Assembly (NCBI GenBank): GCA_965279355.1
Contig: OZ257155.1
Span: 3,038,001-3,102,000 of the forward strand
Reading direction: 5' to 3'
DNA: 64,000 nt
Origin: G965279355 sp965279355
Lineage (GTDB): Bacteria; Pseudomonadota; Alphaproteobacteria; CACIAM-22H2
Both the position numbers and the translations under genes were made by a program. The notes beneath the pieces are model-generated. The model made no database searches and was not told the DNA's origin. It saw only the letters and a program-made list of their open reading frames with translations. This document shows, in pieces, positions 16,959 to 28,378 of this stretch. Every line of letters starts with the position of its first letter. The first letter of the stretch is position 1.

Positions 16959-18877
16959 TCAGCGCGCGTCCGCCCGGACCGCGGAATCGGCAAACCAGAA
17001 GGTTTCAGGTTTGTAGATGCCGAAGAACGATCCCGGGTCCCAGTTGTGAATGCCTTCCACCGGCACGTTGCGCAGCTTCCTTGAGACCACGACCGGCTGC
17101 TTTACGCCGGCGACGGTGCCGATGGAAAAGACCTGGTCGGCGTTGATCTCGACCATCTGCCGCCAGATGCCGCGCCGTGCTTCGAGAGTGGTGGCCTGGC
17201 GCCAGGCGTTGTTGAGCCGGAGCAATTCCTGGGCGGCGGGATCGTCGGCGGCTTCGCCGCTGGCGCCACCCGTTTCGACGAACTGGCCCCATTTTGGCCA
17301 TTGCAGATGTTGCTGGCTGGTCGGCGCGAATTCCTCCGGCGACATGTGCGCGGTCGGCAGCGCGTTCTCGATGCCCGACCACACCGACATCACGGTCTGT
17401 CCCGAGAAAATCCGGTTGCGGAAAACTTCGCGCTGCGACGGCTTGGTGAACAATTTGACGCCTGCCTTCATCCAGCTGTCATGGATGAGTTCCAGCACAT
17501 CGGTCTGCTCCGTGTCCTCGCCGGCGGTCTCGACGACGATCTCGATCGGCCGTCCGTCGGGCAGCAGGCGCACCTTGCGGCTGTCGCGCTGGGTCAGGCC
17601 CATCTCGTCGAGCAGGCGATTGGCCTGCGCGACGTCGAATTTCGCCCAGGTGGAGCGATCCTCCGGGCGGAAGAGCGGACTCTTGGGCAGCAGCGTGTTG
17701 TTGCCTTCCAGCGCCAGCCCAAAATAGACGACCTTGTTGATCTCCTCGCGGTTCACGGCGAGCGACAGCGCGCGCCGGAAGCGGACATCGCGCAGAACCG
17801 TGCGCCAGACCGGGTCGTTGACGTTCAGGTTGGGGAACAGGGCTACCTGCGCGCCGCGCGCCATGTCCCAGAGACGCACGTCGAAATCGTTCCGCCGGGA
17901 GGCCTGGCGGAGGAACGTGTAGTTGTTAAAGCCGATGCCGCGCGACTGCAGATCGGCATCGCCGGTGCTGATCTTGGTCGGCAGGATGCGGTTGTCTGCG
18001 ATGCTCATCAGCACGCGATCGATATAGGGCAGCTGCCGCCCGGCCGAATCGACGCGGTGGTAGTAGGGATTACGGGCGAACACGAAGCGGTCGGCCGGCG
18101 GCTTGGTCTGTGCCACCCAGGGTTCGAGGCTGGGCAGATCCGGATTGTCGTTCCGGTACTGGTTGTCCATGCGGTTGTGAAGCTGCGCCCAGTTTCGGGT
18201 CGAGGTGCGCTTCACATGCTCTGCCAGCGCGGCCTTGTCGGCATACTTGTCGTGGAACTGCCGCAGGTAATGCGCGGGCCGGTAGATATAGAGCGGTGAG
18301 GGAGCCGCCAGCGCCGGCAGGAAATACGGATTGGGCTGGTCCCAGCTGAAGCGCACCGTCGTCGGGTTGACCACCTCGAAGCGCGGCGGCTTGCCGTCGA
18401 CCTGCATGATTTTGGGCGCGCCCAGCGGGGAGAGCTGTCGGTGGCCGACGACATCCTGCCACCAGTAGCGGAAATCCTCGGCGGTGAAGGGATGACCGTC
18501 CGACCAGCGATGCCCTTCGCGCAGATGGAGCGTGAACACGCGCCCCCGCTCGACATCGATGGATTTCAGGATATCGGGCACAAGGTCGAAATTGCGGTCG
18601 TACCCGACCAGCCGCGCGTAGCCGTAGACCACCATCATGCGCACGTCGCGGGTCTGGTTCATCAGGATGCGCAGCTCGCCGCCCTGCTGCCCGATCGCGG
18701 CATCGACATTGTCGAACGTCGCGATCGCCATGTCCGTGGGGACGCGCCTGGCGATCGGTGGCAGCTTTCCGGCGTTCACGTCTTCGATGAGGCTGCCTGT
18801 CTCGACAAGGTCGAGCTGGGCTTGCGCCGCGACCGGACCAGCGCCAACGAGCATCAGAAGAGCGAGGAGGGCGCGTT

Positions 18878-18881
<4 letters not shown>
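16959..18881 (-). CDS. Periplasmic solute-binding protein, family 5 (peptide/oligosaccharide importer)
   Basis: 640 residues from ATG 18881, whose signal peptide is MKRALLALLMLVGAGPVAAQ. The start overlaps the ATPase stop (ATGA). Family 5 features are GHRWSDGHPFTAEDFRYWW, DVRFRRALSLAVNREEINKV and the late PVEGIHNWDPGSFFG. At 640 residues it is longer than DppA or OppA (about 530) and closer to YejA and to the family 5 proteins that bind oligosaccharides. It captures the ligand in the periplasm and delivers it to the two permeases. Ligand unknown: oligopeptide, muropeptide and oligosaccharide are all compatible; the glycan genes upstream make a sugar-containing ligand attractive but unproven. 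Confidence 0.88.
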
Positions 18882-20799
<1,918 letters not shown>

Positions 20800-20803
<4 letters not shown>

Positions 20804-21327
20804 GCGTCTTTCCAGGCCGTCGGCCCGCCGAGCAGCTCGATGCCGAGCGAGGCGAAATTGGTGCGGGTGATGTCGTTCAGAGCGATGCCGTTTTCCTCCA
20901 CGGCGAGGGCCACCCGCCGGGCGACCTGCTCAAAACCGTCGAGGTTCGAATCGAGACGGATGGCGCGAACGGTGTCGCGCCGCTGCGGGTCGGACCCTTT
21001 CAGCGTCATCTGCATCCATCCCCCTGTCCGGTCCGTCTTGAGCGAATAATAGCGCAGATGGACCGCCCGGACATTTGCCCACGGCAAGCTAACGCGGCCC
21101 GGCGAAAAAAGCGATATGCCTTCCGAATCAACCACTACACGGGTTTGCTGGCGCTGCCAGGTGCGTATCCCAAAGGCAAGAAACAGGAACGCCACGGGGA
21201 TCAGGACATAGAGCGCGAAGGACCCGCGCGGGACGGCCAGCGCCGGGCCGACCGTCAGGATCAGTCCAAGCCCGGCCCGCAGATAGTCGCCGCGCAGGGC
21301 GTTGGGCGGATAGCGAAACTCGGTCAC
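20800..21327 (-). CDS. Small membrane protein with a PH-like domain, function unknown
   Basis: 175 residues. Two closely spaced hydrophobic segments (AGLGLILTVGPALAVP and FALYVLIPVAFLFLAFGI) form an N-terminal hairpin. The cytoplasmic part begins TRVVVDSEGISLF and SLPWANVRAVHLRYY, which resembles bacterial PH-like (bPH2/DUF304-type) domains. Both its start and its stop overlap neighbouring genes by 4 bases, so it is an integral part of the operon between the deacetylase and the ATPase. Could be an accessory factor for the glycan genes or the importer; nothing in the sequence decides. Confidence 0.7.
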
Positions 21328-22094
21328 GCCGCACCTTTGAGGCCGGAGGCCGGGAAAAGCTGGCGGGGATCGACCCAGCGGACCGCCGGATGACCCTGCA
21401 GGTGGCCGATGAAGCGGTCGGCGAAGGCCCAGGCAGGCTCGTCATGGGCCAGATGATGGGTCAGGAGGCCGGTCGGCTCGCTTCCATCGACGCGGCCTGC
21501 CCGCCTGGCGGCAAGATGGTCAATCGCAAGGTCGAGACAGGCCGCCTCGCCGAGAAAGGTGCGCGTGCCCCAGTTCATGATGTCGATATGCGTGTTCACC
21601 TGAATGAGACCCGTCGGCGGTGCTTTGCGGGGGCGGTCTGTCGAGAGTCCAACATAACCTGCCGCGGCGAGACCGGCGGCGATCCCCGGCGCGATGCGGT
21701 TATGCGGGGGGACCAGGACGCGCAGCCAGGTGCCGAACAGCCGGTCCATCGTGAACGCGCCGCGCACGAGCTCTCCGAGGACCAGGCCGGAAGGACGATG
21801 CGGGCCGAGCTCTGCTTTCGACTGGCCGGGACCGGCATGGTTGAGATGCGCCCAGCCGTGCTGGACAACGGCAACCCCGTCTTCGCTTTTGAGCCGTTCC
21901 GCGAGATCACGACCCGCGCGCGCCGGGATCACGGCCAGCATCAGCGGTGCCGTGTGTCTGCGCTGCAGCGCGATCAGGCGCTCCAGGGCCGGAGTAGCGG
22001 CAACCGCGTCGTCATCGCGCCACCAGAATTCGGCTGTCTTTCCTGACGCGAGCCACGCATCAAGTTCGGCAGTGAGATCGGACCAACCTGTCAC
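21324..22094 (-). CDS. Polysaccharide deacetylase-like protein
   Basis: 256 residues without a signal peptide, so probably cytoplasmic. FWWRDDDAVAATP near residue 23 supplies the acidic metal/catalytic residues and QHGWAHLNH near residue 79 the His pair, in the order seen in NodB-type carbohydrate esterase 4 folds; VLVPPHNRI and GLLTHHLAHDE follow. These enzymes remove acetyl groups from N-acetyl-sugars. It has 4-base overlaps with both neighbours. Its place directly after a MurG-like glycosyltransferase suggests it acts on a sugar that enzyme adds. I recall similar proteins annotated only as polysaccharide deacetylase family. Confidence 0.75.
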   Translation of the reverse strand: MTGWSDLTAELDAWLASGKTAEFWWRDDDAVAATPALERLIALQRRHTAPLMLAVIPARAGRDLAERLKSEDGVAVVQHGWAHLNHAGPGQSKAELGPHRPSGLVLGELVRGAFTMDRLFGTWLRVLVPPHNRIAPGIAAGLAAAGYVGLSTDRPRKAPPTGLIQVNTHIDIMNWGTRTFLGEAACLDLAIDHLAARRAGRVDGSEPTGLLTHHLAHDEPAWAFADRFIGHLQGHPAVRWVDPRQLFPASGLKGAA

Positions 22095-23239
22095 GCGCTT
22101 ACCCGCGCCAGCGCCGCTTTCAGCAGACGCGCGCTGTCCGCCGCGCCATCGCGCTTTAGGGCGCCGGTCTCCGGCCGCGGCGTCCGCCCGGCGCGGGTGA
22201 TCGCATCAGCAAGCGTGGCGACGGTCAGCATGTTTTCGTCAACGACCTGTGCCCAGCCGCGCGCGGCCAGCGCTTCGGCGCGTTGCGCCTGCTCCGTCTC
22301 GCCGCCGGCAGCGATCGGCACCAGCACCGCGCGGCATTGGCTGTCCAGGATATCCATCACCGTATTGTAGCCGCCCTGCGAGACCGATACATGGCAGCGC
22401 CGGAGCAGATCCGGAAAATCAAGCCGGGCGGGCTCGACGATCAGCGTGGGACCGCTCGCCGCGTTCAGGCGTTCGCGCATCGCCTGCGGCAGATCGGCAC
22501 CGACAAGAAGGCGCCAGACGCGACCCGCTTCGCATCCCGCCGCATGGGCGGCGAGGGCGGTTTCCAGCAGACGCGCGCCTACGGCACTGCCGCCCGCGGA
22601 AACAACGATTTCGTTCTCGCCGACGCCCGGTGGCGCCGCGAGTGTCGGGGACGGCGCGACATAGCCGGTATAGTGAACATTGGCGAGACCGCGCGCTGCC
22701 GGAAAACTGGCGGGCAGATCGATCAGCGACGGATCGCCATGAACCAGGACGCCGTCATACCAGGCCCGGACGCGCTCGATGGCCCGCTCGGCCTTGCGCG
22801 GATCGGACGGCGCGACCAGGACATCGCGCAGCGAGGCATAGATCAGCGGCCGTGGACGGGAAACGCGCGCGGCTTCGATCAGCGGCAGCAATTCGAATTC
22901 CAGCAGCCGCCGCCCGAAAGGAAACAGCTCCGTGATGAGGATGTCGGGCTGCATGGCGTGAAAGCGCGCCAGCAACGCATCGCGCCGCGCGGCCTTCCAC
23001 AGGTCATCGACCGCCCGACCGTTTCCATCGAGGAGATTCTTGAAGGTCGCATCCGCGGTGCGCAGCGGCGGCAATTGCGTCAGGCGGGCCTTGCCGGTTT
23101 CAAGGCCCGCGATCGGCGTGCCGCCGGATACAATCTCGGTTTCAATCCCGGATGCGGCCAGGGCGGCGCCGATTGCCGCCGCGCGGCGCGCATGGCCGGT
23201 GCCCAGCAGATGCTGCACATGAATCAGCGCCCGGTTCAT
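22091..23239 (-). CDS. GT28/MurG-like glycosyltransferase
   Basis: 382 residues. GT-B fold: the N-terminal glycine-rich loop is HLLGTGHARRAAAIGAALAA, the middle has LADVLVAPSDP-like family spacing, and the C-terminal donor site includes EIVVSAGGSAVG, RCHVSVSQGGYNTVMDIL and VPIAAGGETEQAQRA, as in MurG and other family 28 enzymes that use UDP-sugars. Likely cytoplasmic or membrane-associated transfer to a lipid or glycan acceptor. It overlaps the histidine phosphatase stop and the deacetylase start by 4 bases each. It is related in layout to the first gene of the operon (26291), which shares the GxGHxRR and GGYNT motifs. Confidence 0.8.
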   Translation of the reverse strand: MNRALIHVQHLLGTGHARRAAAIGAALAASGIETEIVSGGTPIAGLETGKARLTQLPPLRTADATFKNLLDGNGRAVDDLWKAARRDALLARFHAMQPDILITELFPFGRRLLEFELLPLIEAARVSRPRPLIYASLRDVLVAPSDPRKAERAIERVRAWYDGVLVHGDPSLIDLPASFPAARGLANVHYTGYVAPSPTLAAPPGVGENEIVVSAGGSAVGARLLETALAAHAAGCEAGRVWRLLVGADLPQAMRERLNAASGPTLIVEPARLDFPDLLRRCHVSVSQGGYNTVMDILDSQCRAVLVPIAAGGETEQAQRAEALAARGWAQVVDENMLTVATLADAITRAGRTPRPETGALKRDGAADSARLLKAALARVSA

Positions 23240-23823
23240 TTCAGATCCAGCGGAATATTCAATCTCACCACATCCGGCGTGCCATCGGCGCGCAGGCGGA
23301 ACAGATGCAGCGCGTAGAGATCGAGGTCGTCGGGCGCGTCGTCGCGCATGTCCCAGCCGGTCGACAGCGCATACACGGACCGGATGACGCCGCGATGTGT
23401 CACGGCGATGATCGAGTGTGAATCCGCCGCTATCTCGCCCAGCAAGGGTGCGATGCGCGCCTGCACGTCGCGCGGGGACTCGCCGCCGGGCGGGCGGAAA
23501 TCCAGTCCCAGTTTTTCGTTCTCGGTCAGTACGTCGCCGAATTGCCGGCGCAGGTCCGGCAGGGAATGGCCCTCGTATTCACCCCAATGCATCTCGATCA
23601 GGCGCGCTTCTTCGGTGGGCGACAGACCAAGCAATGCCGCCGTTTCGCGACAGCGCCTGAGCGGCGAGCACAGGGCTTTGAAATCGGCAACATCGTCCGG
23701 CAGGCGGCGCGCGGCAAGGTCCTGGCGGCTTTGCTCGCTCAGCGAAATATCCGCGTGGCCCTGCAGCCGCTTCGCTTTGTTCCAGTCCGTCGGCGCGTGG
23801 CGCAGCATCGCCAGCAACGTCAT
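23236..23823 (-). CDS. Histidine phosphatase family protein
   Basis: 195 residues. LAMLRHAPTDWNKAKRLQGH is the N-terminal RHG-type motif (here RHA, with the phospho-acceptor His), SPLRRCRETAALLG and WGEYEGHSLPDL follow, and the second His is in VTHRGVIRSV. All four catalytic-pocket residues (Arg, His, Arg, His) can be seen. Members dephosphorylate small molecules such as sugar phosphates, or proteins. Embedded by 4-base overlaps between two glycosyltransferases, it could remove a phosphate from a sugar or lipid-linked intermediate in the same pathway (inference). Confidence 0.88.
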   Translation of the reverse strand: MTLLAMLRHAPTDWNKAKRLQGHADISLSEQSRQDLAARRLPDDVADFKALCSPLRRCRETAALLGLSPTEEARLIEMHWGEYEGHSLPDLRRQFGDVLTENEKLGLDFRPPGGESPRDVQARIAPLLGEIAADSHSIIAVTHRGVIRSVYALSTGWDMRDDAPDDLDLYALHLFRLRADGTPDVVRLNIPLDLK

Positions 23824-24974
23824 ACCGGCGCTCCCTGCGCCATCGCCGCGGCCAGAATATCGTCGAGCCGCGCTGCGGCGGCGGGGAGATCGTGTTCGTT
23901 GACGATCTTCGTCAGCGCCGCGTGCGAGAGATCGTGGCGCCGCGACGGCTCATCCAGCAGCGAGCCGACCGCGGCCGCGAGAGCGGCGGCATCGCGCGGC
24001 TTCACCAGCAATCCCGTGCGGCCGTCGGCCACGATCTCGCCGACGCCGCCGACAGCACCGGCGACAACCGGAAGACCGGCGGCCTGCGCCTCGAGGATGG
24101 CCATGCCGTAGGCCTCGTTCACAGCGGGCCAGACCATCACATCCGATGCGGCATAGAGTGGCGGCAGTTCGTTTTCCGGCAGCGCGCCAAGATAGCTGAC
24201 GCGGCGGCCGAGCGGCGCCAGCGCGTCCTCCACCTCCGCCCGGGCAGGACCATCGCCGGCCACCAGCAGAGTCCAGCGCTTGTCGAGCAGCCGGGTCAGC
24301 GAGTCTCCCAGCACCTTGTATGAGTCCAGCTTGTCGCCGTGTCGCATCATGGCAACGGCCAGCAGCCAGGGACGCTCGGGATCGAGCTTGTAGCGCCGCG
24401 CGATCTCGGCGCGATGGCCCGCGCGTTGGCGAGCCGCGTCGAGATAGGTCTTGGCGTCGAGGAACGGCTTCATCCGGTGCAGACGGTCCGGACGCGGAAC
24501 ATGCGGTGCAATCCCCGGCTCGTCGGCCGGGTTGAGCGAAACGACAGCCGCCGCGCGGCCAAGGGCGGCGACGGTCGCCGCATGGCCGATGCCCCAGGCG
24601 CTGCCAGCGCGTTTGTCGGCCACCGATGCTTCCAGAACGATATAGGGAATGCCGAGCTTCGCGGCGACGCGCGGACCGATCCAGTCCGGCGCCTTGTAGT
24701 AGAGGTGATACGTCACCCAGACCTGCGGCCGTTCCGCAAACGGGCGATCATGGATGCGATCCACGAAGCGGGCTGCGAGCCTGCCGCCGATTCCGGCGAG
24801 GCGGGACTGCCGGTCGCTGTCGCCGCTGCGATCGTGCGAGCGGAGCCGTGCCGCCAGTTCCGTCTCATGTCCCCGGCGCTCCAGCGCCTCGATCAGCAGC
24901 CGCGCCATGCGGCGGTCGCCGGACGGGACCGGATGATCGGGTGGTTTCAGCGGAGCATAGAAAGCGACGCGCAT
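23820..24974 (-). CDS. GT4-type glycosyltransferase
   Basis: 384 residues, GT-B fold. The start is MRVAFYAPLKPPDHPVPSGD. The C-terminal donor domain has RWTLLVAGDGPARAEVE, the EX7E-type EAYGMAILEAQAAGLPVVAG motif and IVADGRTGLLV, characteristic of family 4 retaining enzymes. It overlaps the phosphatase start by 4 bases and begins 9 bases after the preceding glycosyltransferase. Cytoplasmic transfer of a sugar, donor and acceptor unknown. Confidence 0.86.
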   Translation of the reverse strand: MRVAFYAPLKPPDHPVPSGDRRMARLLIEALERRGHETELAARLRSHDRSGDSDRQSRLAGIGGRLAARFVDRIHDRPFAERPQVWVTYHLYYKAPDWIGPRVAAKLGIPYIVLEASVADKRAGSAWGIGHAATVAALGRAAAVVSLNPADEPGIAPHVPRPDRLHRMKPFLDAKTYLDAARQRAGHRAEIARRYKLDPERPWLLAVAMMRHGDKLDSYKVLGDSLTRLLDKRWTLLVAGDGPARAEVEDALAPLGRRVSYLGALPENELPPLYAASDVMVWPAVNEAYGMAILEAQAAGLPVVAGAVGGVGEIVADGRTGLLVKPRDAAALAAAVGSLLDEPSRRHDLSHAALTKIVNEHDLPAAAARLDDILAAAMAQGAPV

Positions 24975-24983
24975 CGTGTTCCG

Positions 24984-26243
24984 TTATTCAGCCGCGATGC
25001 GCACGGCGGGAGCCTGCGTCAGCAGCGCGGCGATGCGGTCGTAACCGCGTTCCGCCTGGAAGCTGTGGGCGATGTGCTGGACCGCCGCGTTGCCGAGTGT
25101 CGCGCGTCTCTGCGGGTCGGCGATCAGGGCCGCCATCGCATCGGCGAGGGCGGCGCAATCGCCGCTGCTGACGAGCAGGCCGGTTACAGGCGTCACGAGT
25201 TCTGGAATGGCGCCGGCTGTCGTCGCGACAACCGGCAGCCCCTGGCTCATGGCCTCGGCGACGACATTGGGAATGCCGTCACGGTCGCCATCCGCCGTCA
25301 CGCGGCTGGCCAGGACGAAGAGATCGGCGGCGCGATAAGCCTCGCGCACATCGGCTTCCGCGCGGCTTCCGCGCCACTCGATCCGGTCGGCAATGTTGAG
25401 TCGTTCCGCCTGTGCCTTGAGATCGGCCAGCAGCGGTCCGCCGCCGATATGCACAAAGCGCCAGGCCAGGTCGCGCGGCAGCAATGCAAGCGCACGCAGA
25501 AGATCGTCGAAGCCTTTCTTCGCGACCGCGCGCCCGACCGAGAGAATGGTCACGGAGGGTGAGGCAGGTCGCGGCGAGGCTGCCGGAAAACGGCCGGCAT
25601 CGATGCCGTGATGCACAAGCTCCACAGGGCGGCGCGGTGACAGGGCGTTCAGATGATCCGCCCCGGCCTTTGTGCAGGTGACGACCCAGTCGGCATCCTG
25701 CAGCTTTTCGGCCTTTTCCCAGACGGGCGTGGTCCAGATGTCCTTGGCATGCGCCGAGGCACTCCACGGCAGTCCGCGCATGAGCGCGGCATAGCGCGTG
25801 ACGGAGGCCGGCGTGTGCAGGAAATGCACATGCAGATGGACTATGTCGGCGGGCAGTTCGGCGGCCAGCACCAGGGCCTGTCCGAAACGCCGCCCGCGAT
25901 TGGGCGTGGGATCGCGCAACAGGTCGCGCCACCACGCCGCACGCGCCGCGCGGTAGCCGGGCAGGTGTCGCGATGTCCGCCAACCTCGCCAGACGCGAAG
26001 CGGCGCGCGCCAGAGGTATTCCGGAAGATAGGAAACCGGCGCTTTTACCGCGCGATTGATGTCATGCACGTGGCGGTCGGTGGGGTGGCGCAGCGAGTAG
26101 AGCCGCAGGCTCAAGCCACGGGCTTCGAGCCCGGCCAGTTCCTGCGCGATGAAGGTTTCGGAGAGGCGCGGCCATCCCTTGACGATCACCGCAATCGTGC
26201 GGCGACCCGTGTCGGATCGGTACTGGGCGGGTTGGTCGTGCAT
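24984..26243 (-). CDS. GT4-type glycosyltransferase
   Basis: 419 residues, GT-B fold. The N-terminal domain has IAVIVKGWPRLSETFIAQEL, a phrase common in colanic-acid-type family 4 enzymes (WcaL-like), and HLHVHFLHTPASV. The donor domain shows TILSVGRAVAKKGFDDLL, GGGPLLADLKAQ, DGIPNVVAEAMSQGLPVVAT and TGLLV. It is the second gene of the operon, 47 bases after the first. Likely adds a sugar to a polysaccharide or glycolipid repeat. Confidence 0.88.
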   Translation of the reverse strand: MHDQPAQYRSDTGRRTIAVIVKGWPRLSETFIAQELAGLEARGLSLRLYSLRHPTDRHVHDINRAVKAPVSYLPEYLWRAPLRVWRGWRTSRHLPGYRAARAAWWRDLLRDPTPNRGRRFGQALVLAAELPADIVHLHVHFLHTPASVTRYAALMRGLPWSASAHAKDIWTTPVWEKAEKLQDADWVVTCTKAGADHLNALSPRRPVELVHHGIDAGRFPAASPRPASPSVTILSVGRAVAKKGFDDLLRALALLPRDLAWRFVHIGGGPLLADLKAQAERLNIADRIEWRGSRAEADVREAYRAADLFVLASRVTADGDRDGIPNVVAEAMSQGLPVVATTAGAIPELVTPVTGLLVSSGDCAALADAMAALIADPQRRATLGNAAVQHIAHSFQAERGYDRIAALLTQAPAVRIAAE

Positions 26244-26290
26244 CGGCGGAGGCTCCGCCTTTTATAGCTGAAGCGGCGTGGTTGCGCCGC

Positions 26291-27556
26291 TCAGCGTCCG
26301 GCGCGACCGCCGACCACAGCCAGGCGCCGTGCCGGCGACTTGCGCTGGGTTTCCGCCGGCCGGTCCAGCCAGCGGCGGGCGAGGCGGTTGACGTTGTCCA
26401 AGCCGTCGAGCAGGCCGGGAACGACGACATCCGAGGGGCGGTCCTGGAACGGCAGTTCGCGGAGCGCCGCAGCCATCACGGCAGGATCGCGCGCCCCGTC
26501 ATCGACCAGCATGCTGACCATCCCGAACTCCTGCGCCTGCCGTGCACGAATGAACTGCTCCAGACGCGGCTCGGTGCGCGGAACGATGATCGCGCGCTGA
26601 TCGAAGGACAGGATCTCGCAGAACGTGTTGTAGCCGCCCATGGCGACGACGCCCGCCGCGCGGGCCATCAGGGTCTCCATCCGGGTGTCGAAGGTTATCG
26701 CCTCGACATTCGGCAACGCGGCGGCACGGCGGAGGAACTCGGCCTGCAGCTCCGGCTGCATGAACGGTCCCAGCACGAGCATGGCGCGGCACGGCTGATC
26801 GCGGTCGTATTCGTAGGCGCGCAGCACCCAGTCGATCAGCGTCTCGCCATCGCCACCGCCGCCAGTCGTGACGAGAATATAGGGATCGTTGGGGATGCTC
26901 AGCGGCGTGGTGAGCGCCATCGGTGCCGGTTCGAACCGGCGCAGATAGCCGGTGTAGCTGATCTTGCGCTTCACCATGCGCGTCACGTTCAGCCCGGCGA
27001 GTGGATCGCAGATCTGCGGCAGGCCGTAGACCCAGATATCGTCGTAGAGATCGCGCAGCGCCGGCAGGACGCGCTTGCGGCGCCATTCCGGCTCCAGCAG
27101 GGCGGGGTCGTCCATGACGTCGCGCAGTCCCAGCACCAGCGGGACGCCGCGCGCTTTCAGCATGGCGAGCGTGTCGGCGACTTCGCCGCGCAGCCCCAGC
27201 GGTTCCTTGTCGACCAGGAACAGGTCCGGGCGAAACGCATCCGCCGTATGCTGGATGATCGAGGCGCGGATCTTCAGCGTTTCGGTGATGTCGATATGCA
27301 GGTTGAGCGAGGTGTACTCGCCGTTGCGGAGCTTGATGACGCCCGGCATGCGGACGAAATCGACCCGCGCCTTGAAGTCGAAGCTGCCGATGATCGGCGA
27401 GCCCGAGAGGATGAGCACCGACATGTCCTTGTCGCGCTCGACGAGGGCATGCGCGATCGTACGGCAGCGGCGCAAATGGCCGAGGCCCATCGTGTCGTGG
27501 CTGTAGATGAGAACACGCGGCCCGCTCTTGCCGCGGCTCCCCCGAATTTCTTCCAT
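26291..27556 (-). CDS. GT28/MurG-like glycosyltransferase, first gene of the eleven-gene operon
   Basis: 421 residues from ATG 27556 (MEEIRGSRGKSGPR). The frame is open to a TTG at 27643, but the conserved part starts only at RVLIYSHDTMGLGHLRRCRT, so the shorter form is preferred. GT-B fold with the GLGHLRR loop, PYILVTTGGGGDGETLIDWV and VVAMGGYNTFCEILSFDQ donor-site motifs. This type often stands beside family 4 enzymes in alphaproteobacterial glycan clusters. It is read from an AT-rich divergent region shared with the PCu(A)C-like gene. Confidence 0.8.
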   Translation of the reverse strand: MEEIRGSRGKSGPRVLIYSHDTMGLGHLRRCRTIAHALVERDKDMSVLILSGSPIIGSFDFKARVDFVRMPGVIKLRNGEYTSLNLHIDITETLKIRASIIQHTADAFRPDLFLVDKEPLGLRGEVADTLAMLKARGVPLVLGLRDVMDDPALLEPEWRRKRVLPALRDLYDDIWVYGLPQICDPLAGLNVTRMVKRKISYTGYLRRFEPAPMALTTPLSIPNDPYILVTTGGGGDGETLIDWVLRAYEYDRDQPCRAMLVLGPFMQPELQAEFLRRAAALPNVEAITFDTRMETLMARAAGVVAMGGYNTFCEILSFDQRAIIVPRTEPRLEQFIRARQAQEFGMVSMLVDDGARDPAVMAAALRELPFQDRPSDVVVPGLLDGLDNVNRLARRWLDRPAETQRKSPARRLAVVGGRAGR

Positions 27557-27876
27557 TTTTTCGCCGGTCAAGGGCAGGTCCCCCGCCGTTGCTCCCCCGA
27601 GGCCGGTGACTATGCCACAGCGATGGGGGCGGTCAAAAACCAAGTTTCCTTGACAAATCAGAGACGAGCGGGCGCCTGGTTGCCCCAGGCGCAGTTATCC
27701 ACACGGTAATTAGGCAGCTGCTGGCAGGCGATTTCATCCCCGTAATACATTGATATTAAACATAATATTTATAATACCGCTCTCCCCGGCTCAAAGCGCC
27801 CAAGCTGTGCTACCATGGAATTTGAGAAGGCCGCCGGGCAAGGGGCCCAGGCGGCCTGTCCGTTCGGAGGACGCGC
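27557..27876. promoter_or_regulatory. Divergent promoter region between the glycan operon and the PCu(A)C-like gene
   Basis: 320 bases with no gene. It holds a hairpin with GCGCCTGG (27672-27679) pairing with CCAGGCGC (27685-27692) and no T-run, a single DnaA-box-like TTATCCACA (27695-27703), and an AT-rich block (27741-27782) ahead of the plus-strand gene. A strong GGAGG (27866-27870) stands six bases before its ATG. Promoters for both directions must lie here, but no hexamers are claimed. Confidence 0.5.
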
Positions 27877-28332
27877 ATGGAATTCTGCCGCCGTTGGGTG
27901 GTGAAGTCGGCGCTGATGGTGGCTGGGGTCGGATGCTTGCCCACCCCGTCCCTGGCGCAGGATTTCTGGGTCCGCCAGCTTCGGGTATCGAAGCCATGGG
28001 CTGCCCCGACCGCAGCCGGCGCCACAAGCGCCGCTGTCTATATGACCATCGATAACCGCAGCGATGAAACCGACCGGCTTATGACCGTTCGCACGCCGGT
28101 GGCCGAACGCGTGAGGTTTGCCGAAGAGGAGCGCGGCAGCAGCGGCGTCACCCAGACGCTGGCCTATATCGAGCTGCGGCCCCGCCGCGAAACGCCCTTG
28201 CGGCCAGGACGTGTCCATCTTCGGCTCGAGGGTCTGAAGCAGCCGCTGGTCAAGGGCCGCCCCTTTACGATGACCCTTGTGTTCGGCAGCACCAACACGG
28301 TCGATGTCCGGGTCGAGGTCGACGATCGATAG
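27877..28332 (+). CDS. PCu(A)C-like periplasmic protein lacking most copper ligands
   Basis: 151 residues. The N-terminus (MEFCRRWVVKSALMVAGVGC, then LPTPSLAQ) is a signal peptide with cleavage near residue 28. The body follows the PCu(A)C fold pattern: SAAVYMTIDNRSDETDRLM, TPVAERVRF, GRVHLRLEGLKQPL and RPFTMTLVFG. The family binds Cu(I) through an H(M)x10Mx21HxM motif and passes it to cytochrome c oxidase. Here the first ligand position (EIHE in typical members) reads VRFAE, the MKM region reads VTQTLAY, and HxM reads HLR, so only one His is left. Either it has lost copper binding or it binds something else. No oxidase or Sco gene is nearby. Confidence 0.8.
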   Translation: MEFCRRWVVKSALMVAGVGCLPTPSLAQDFWVRQLRVSKPWAAPTAAGATSAAVYMTIDNRSDETDRLMTVRTPVAERVRFAEEERGSSGVTQTLAYIELRPRRETPLRPGRVHLRLEGLKQPLVKGRPFTMTLVFGSTNTVDVRVEVDDR

Positions 28333-28378
28333 AGCGCAGCGATAGAAGTCCGGCGGGCGGGCACGTACACTCGGCGGC

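Noticed and set aside
27672..27692. Hairpin as a terminator
   Set aside because: The stem is good but no T-run follows on either strand, and both neighbouring genes point away from it.
27695..27703. DnaA-box TTATCCACA next to an AT-rich block, possible origin
   Set aside because: A single box is expected by chance at about this frequency in 64 kb; no second box, no dnaA, parAB or hemE nearby.
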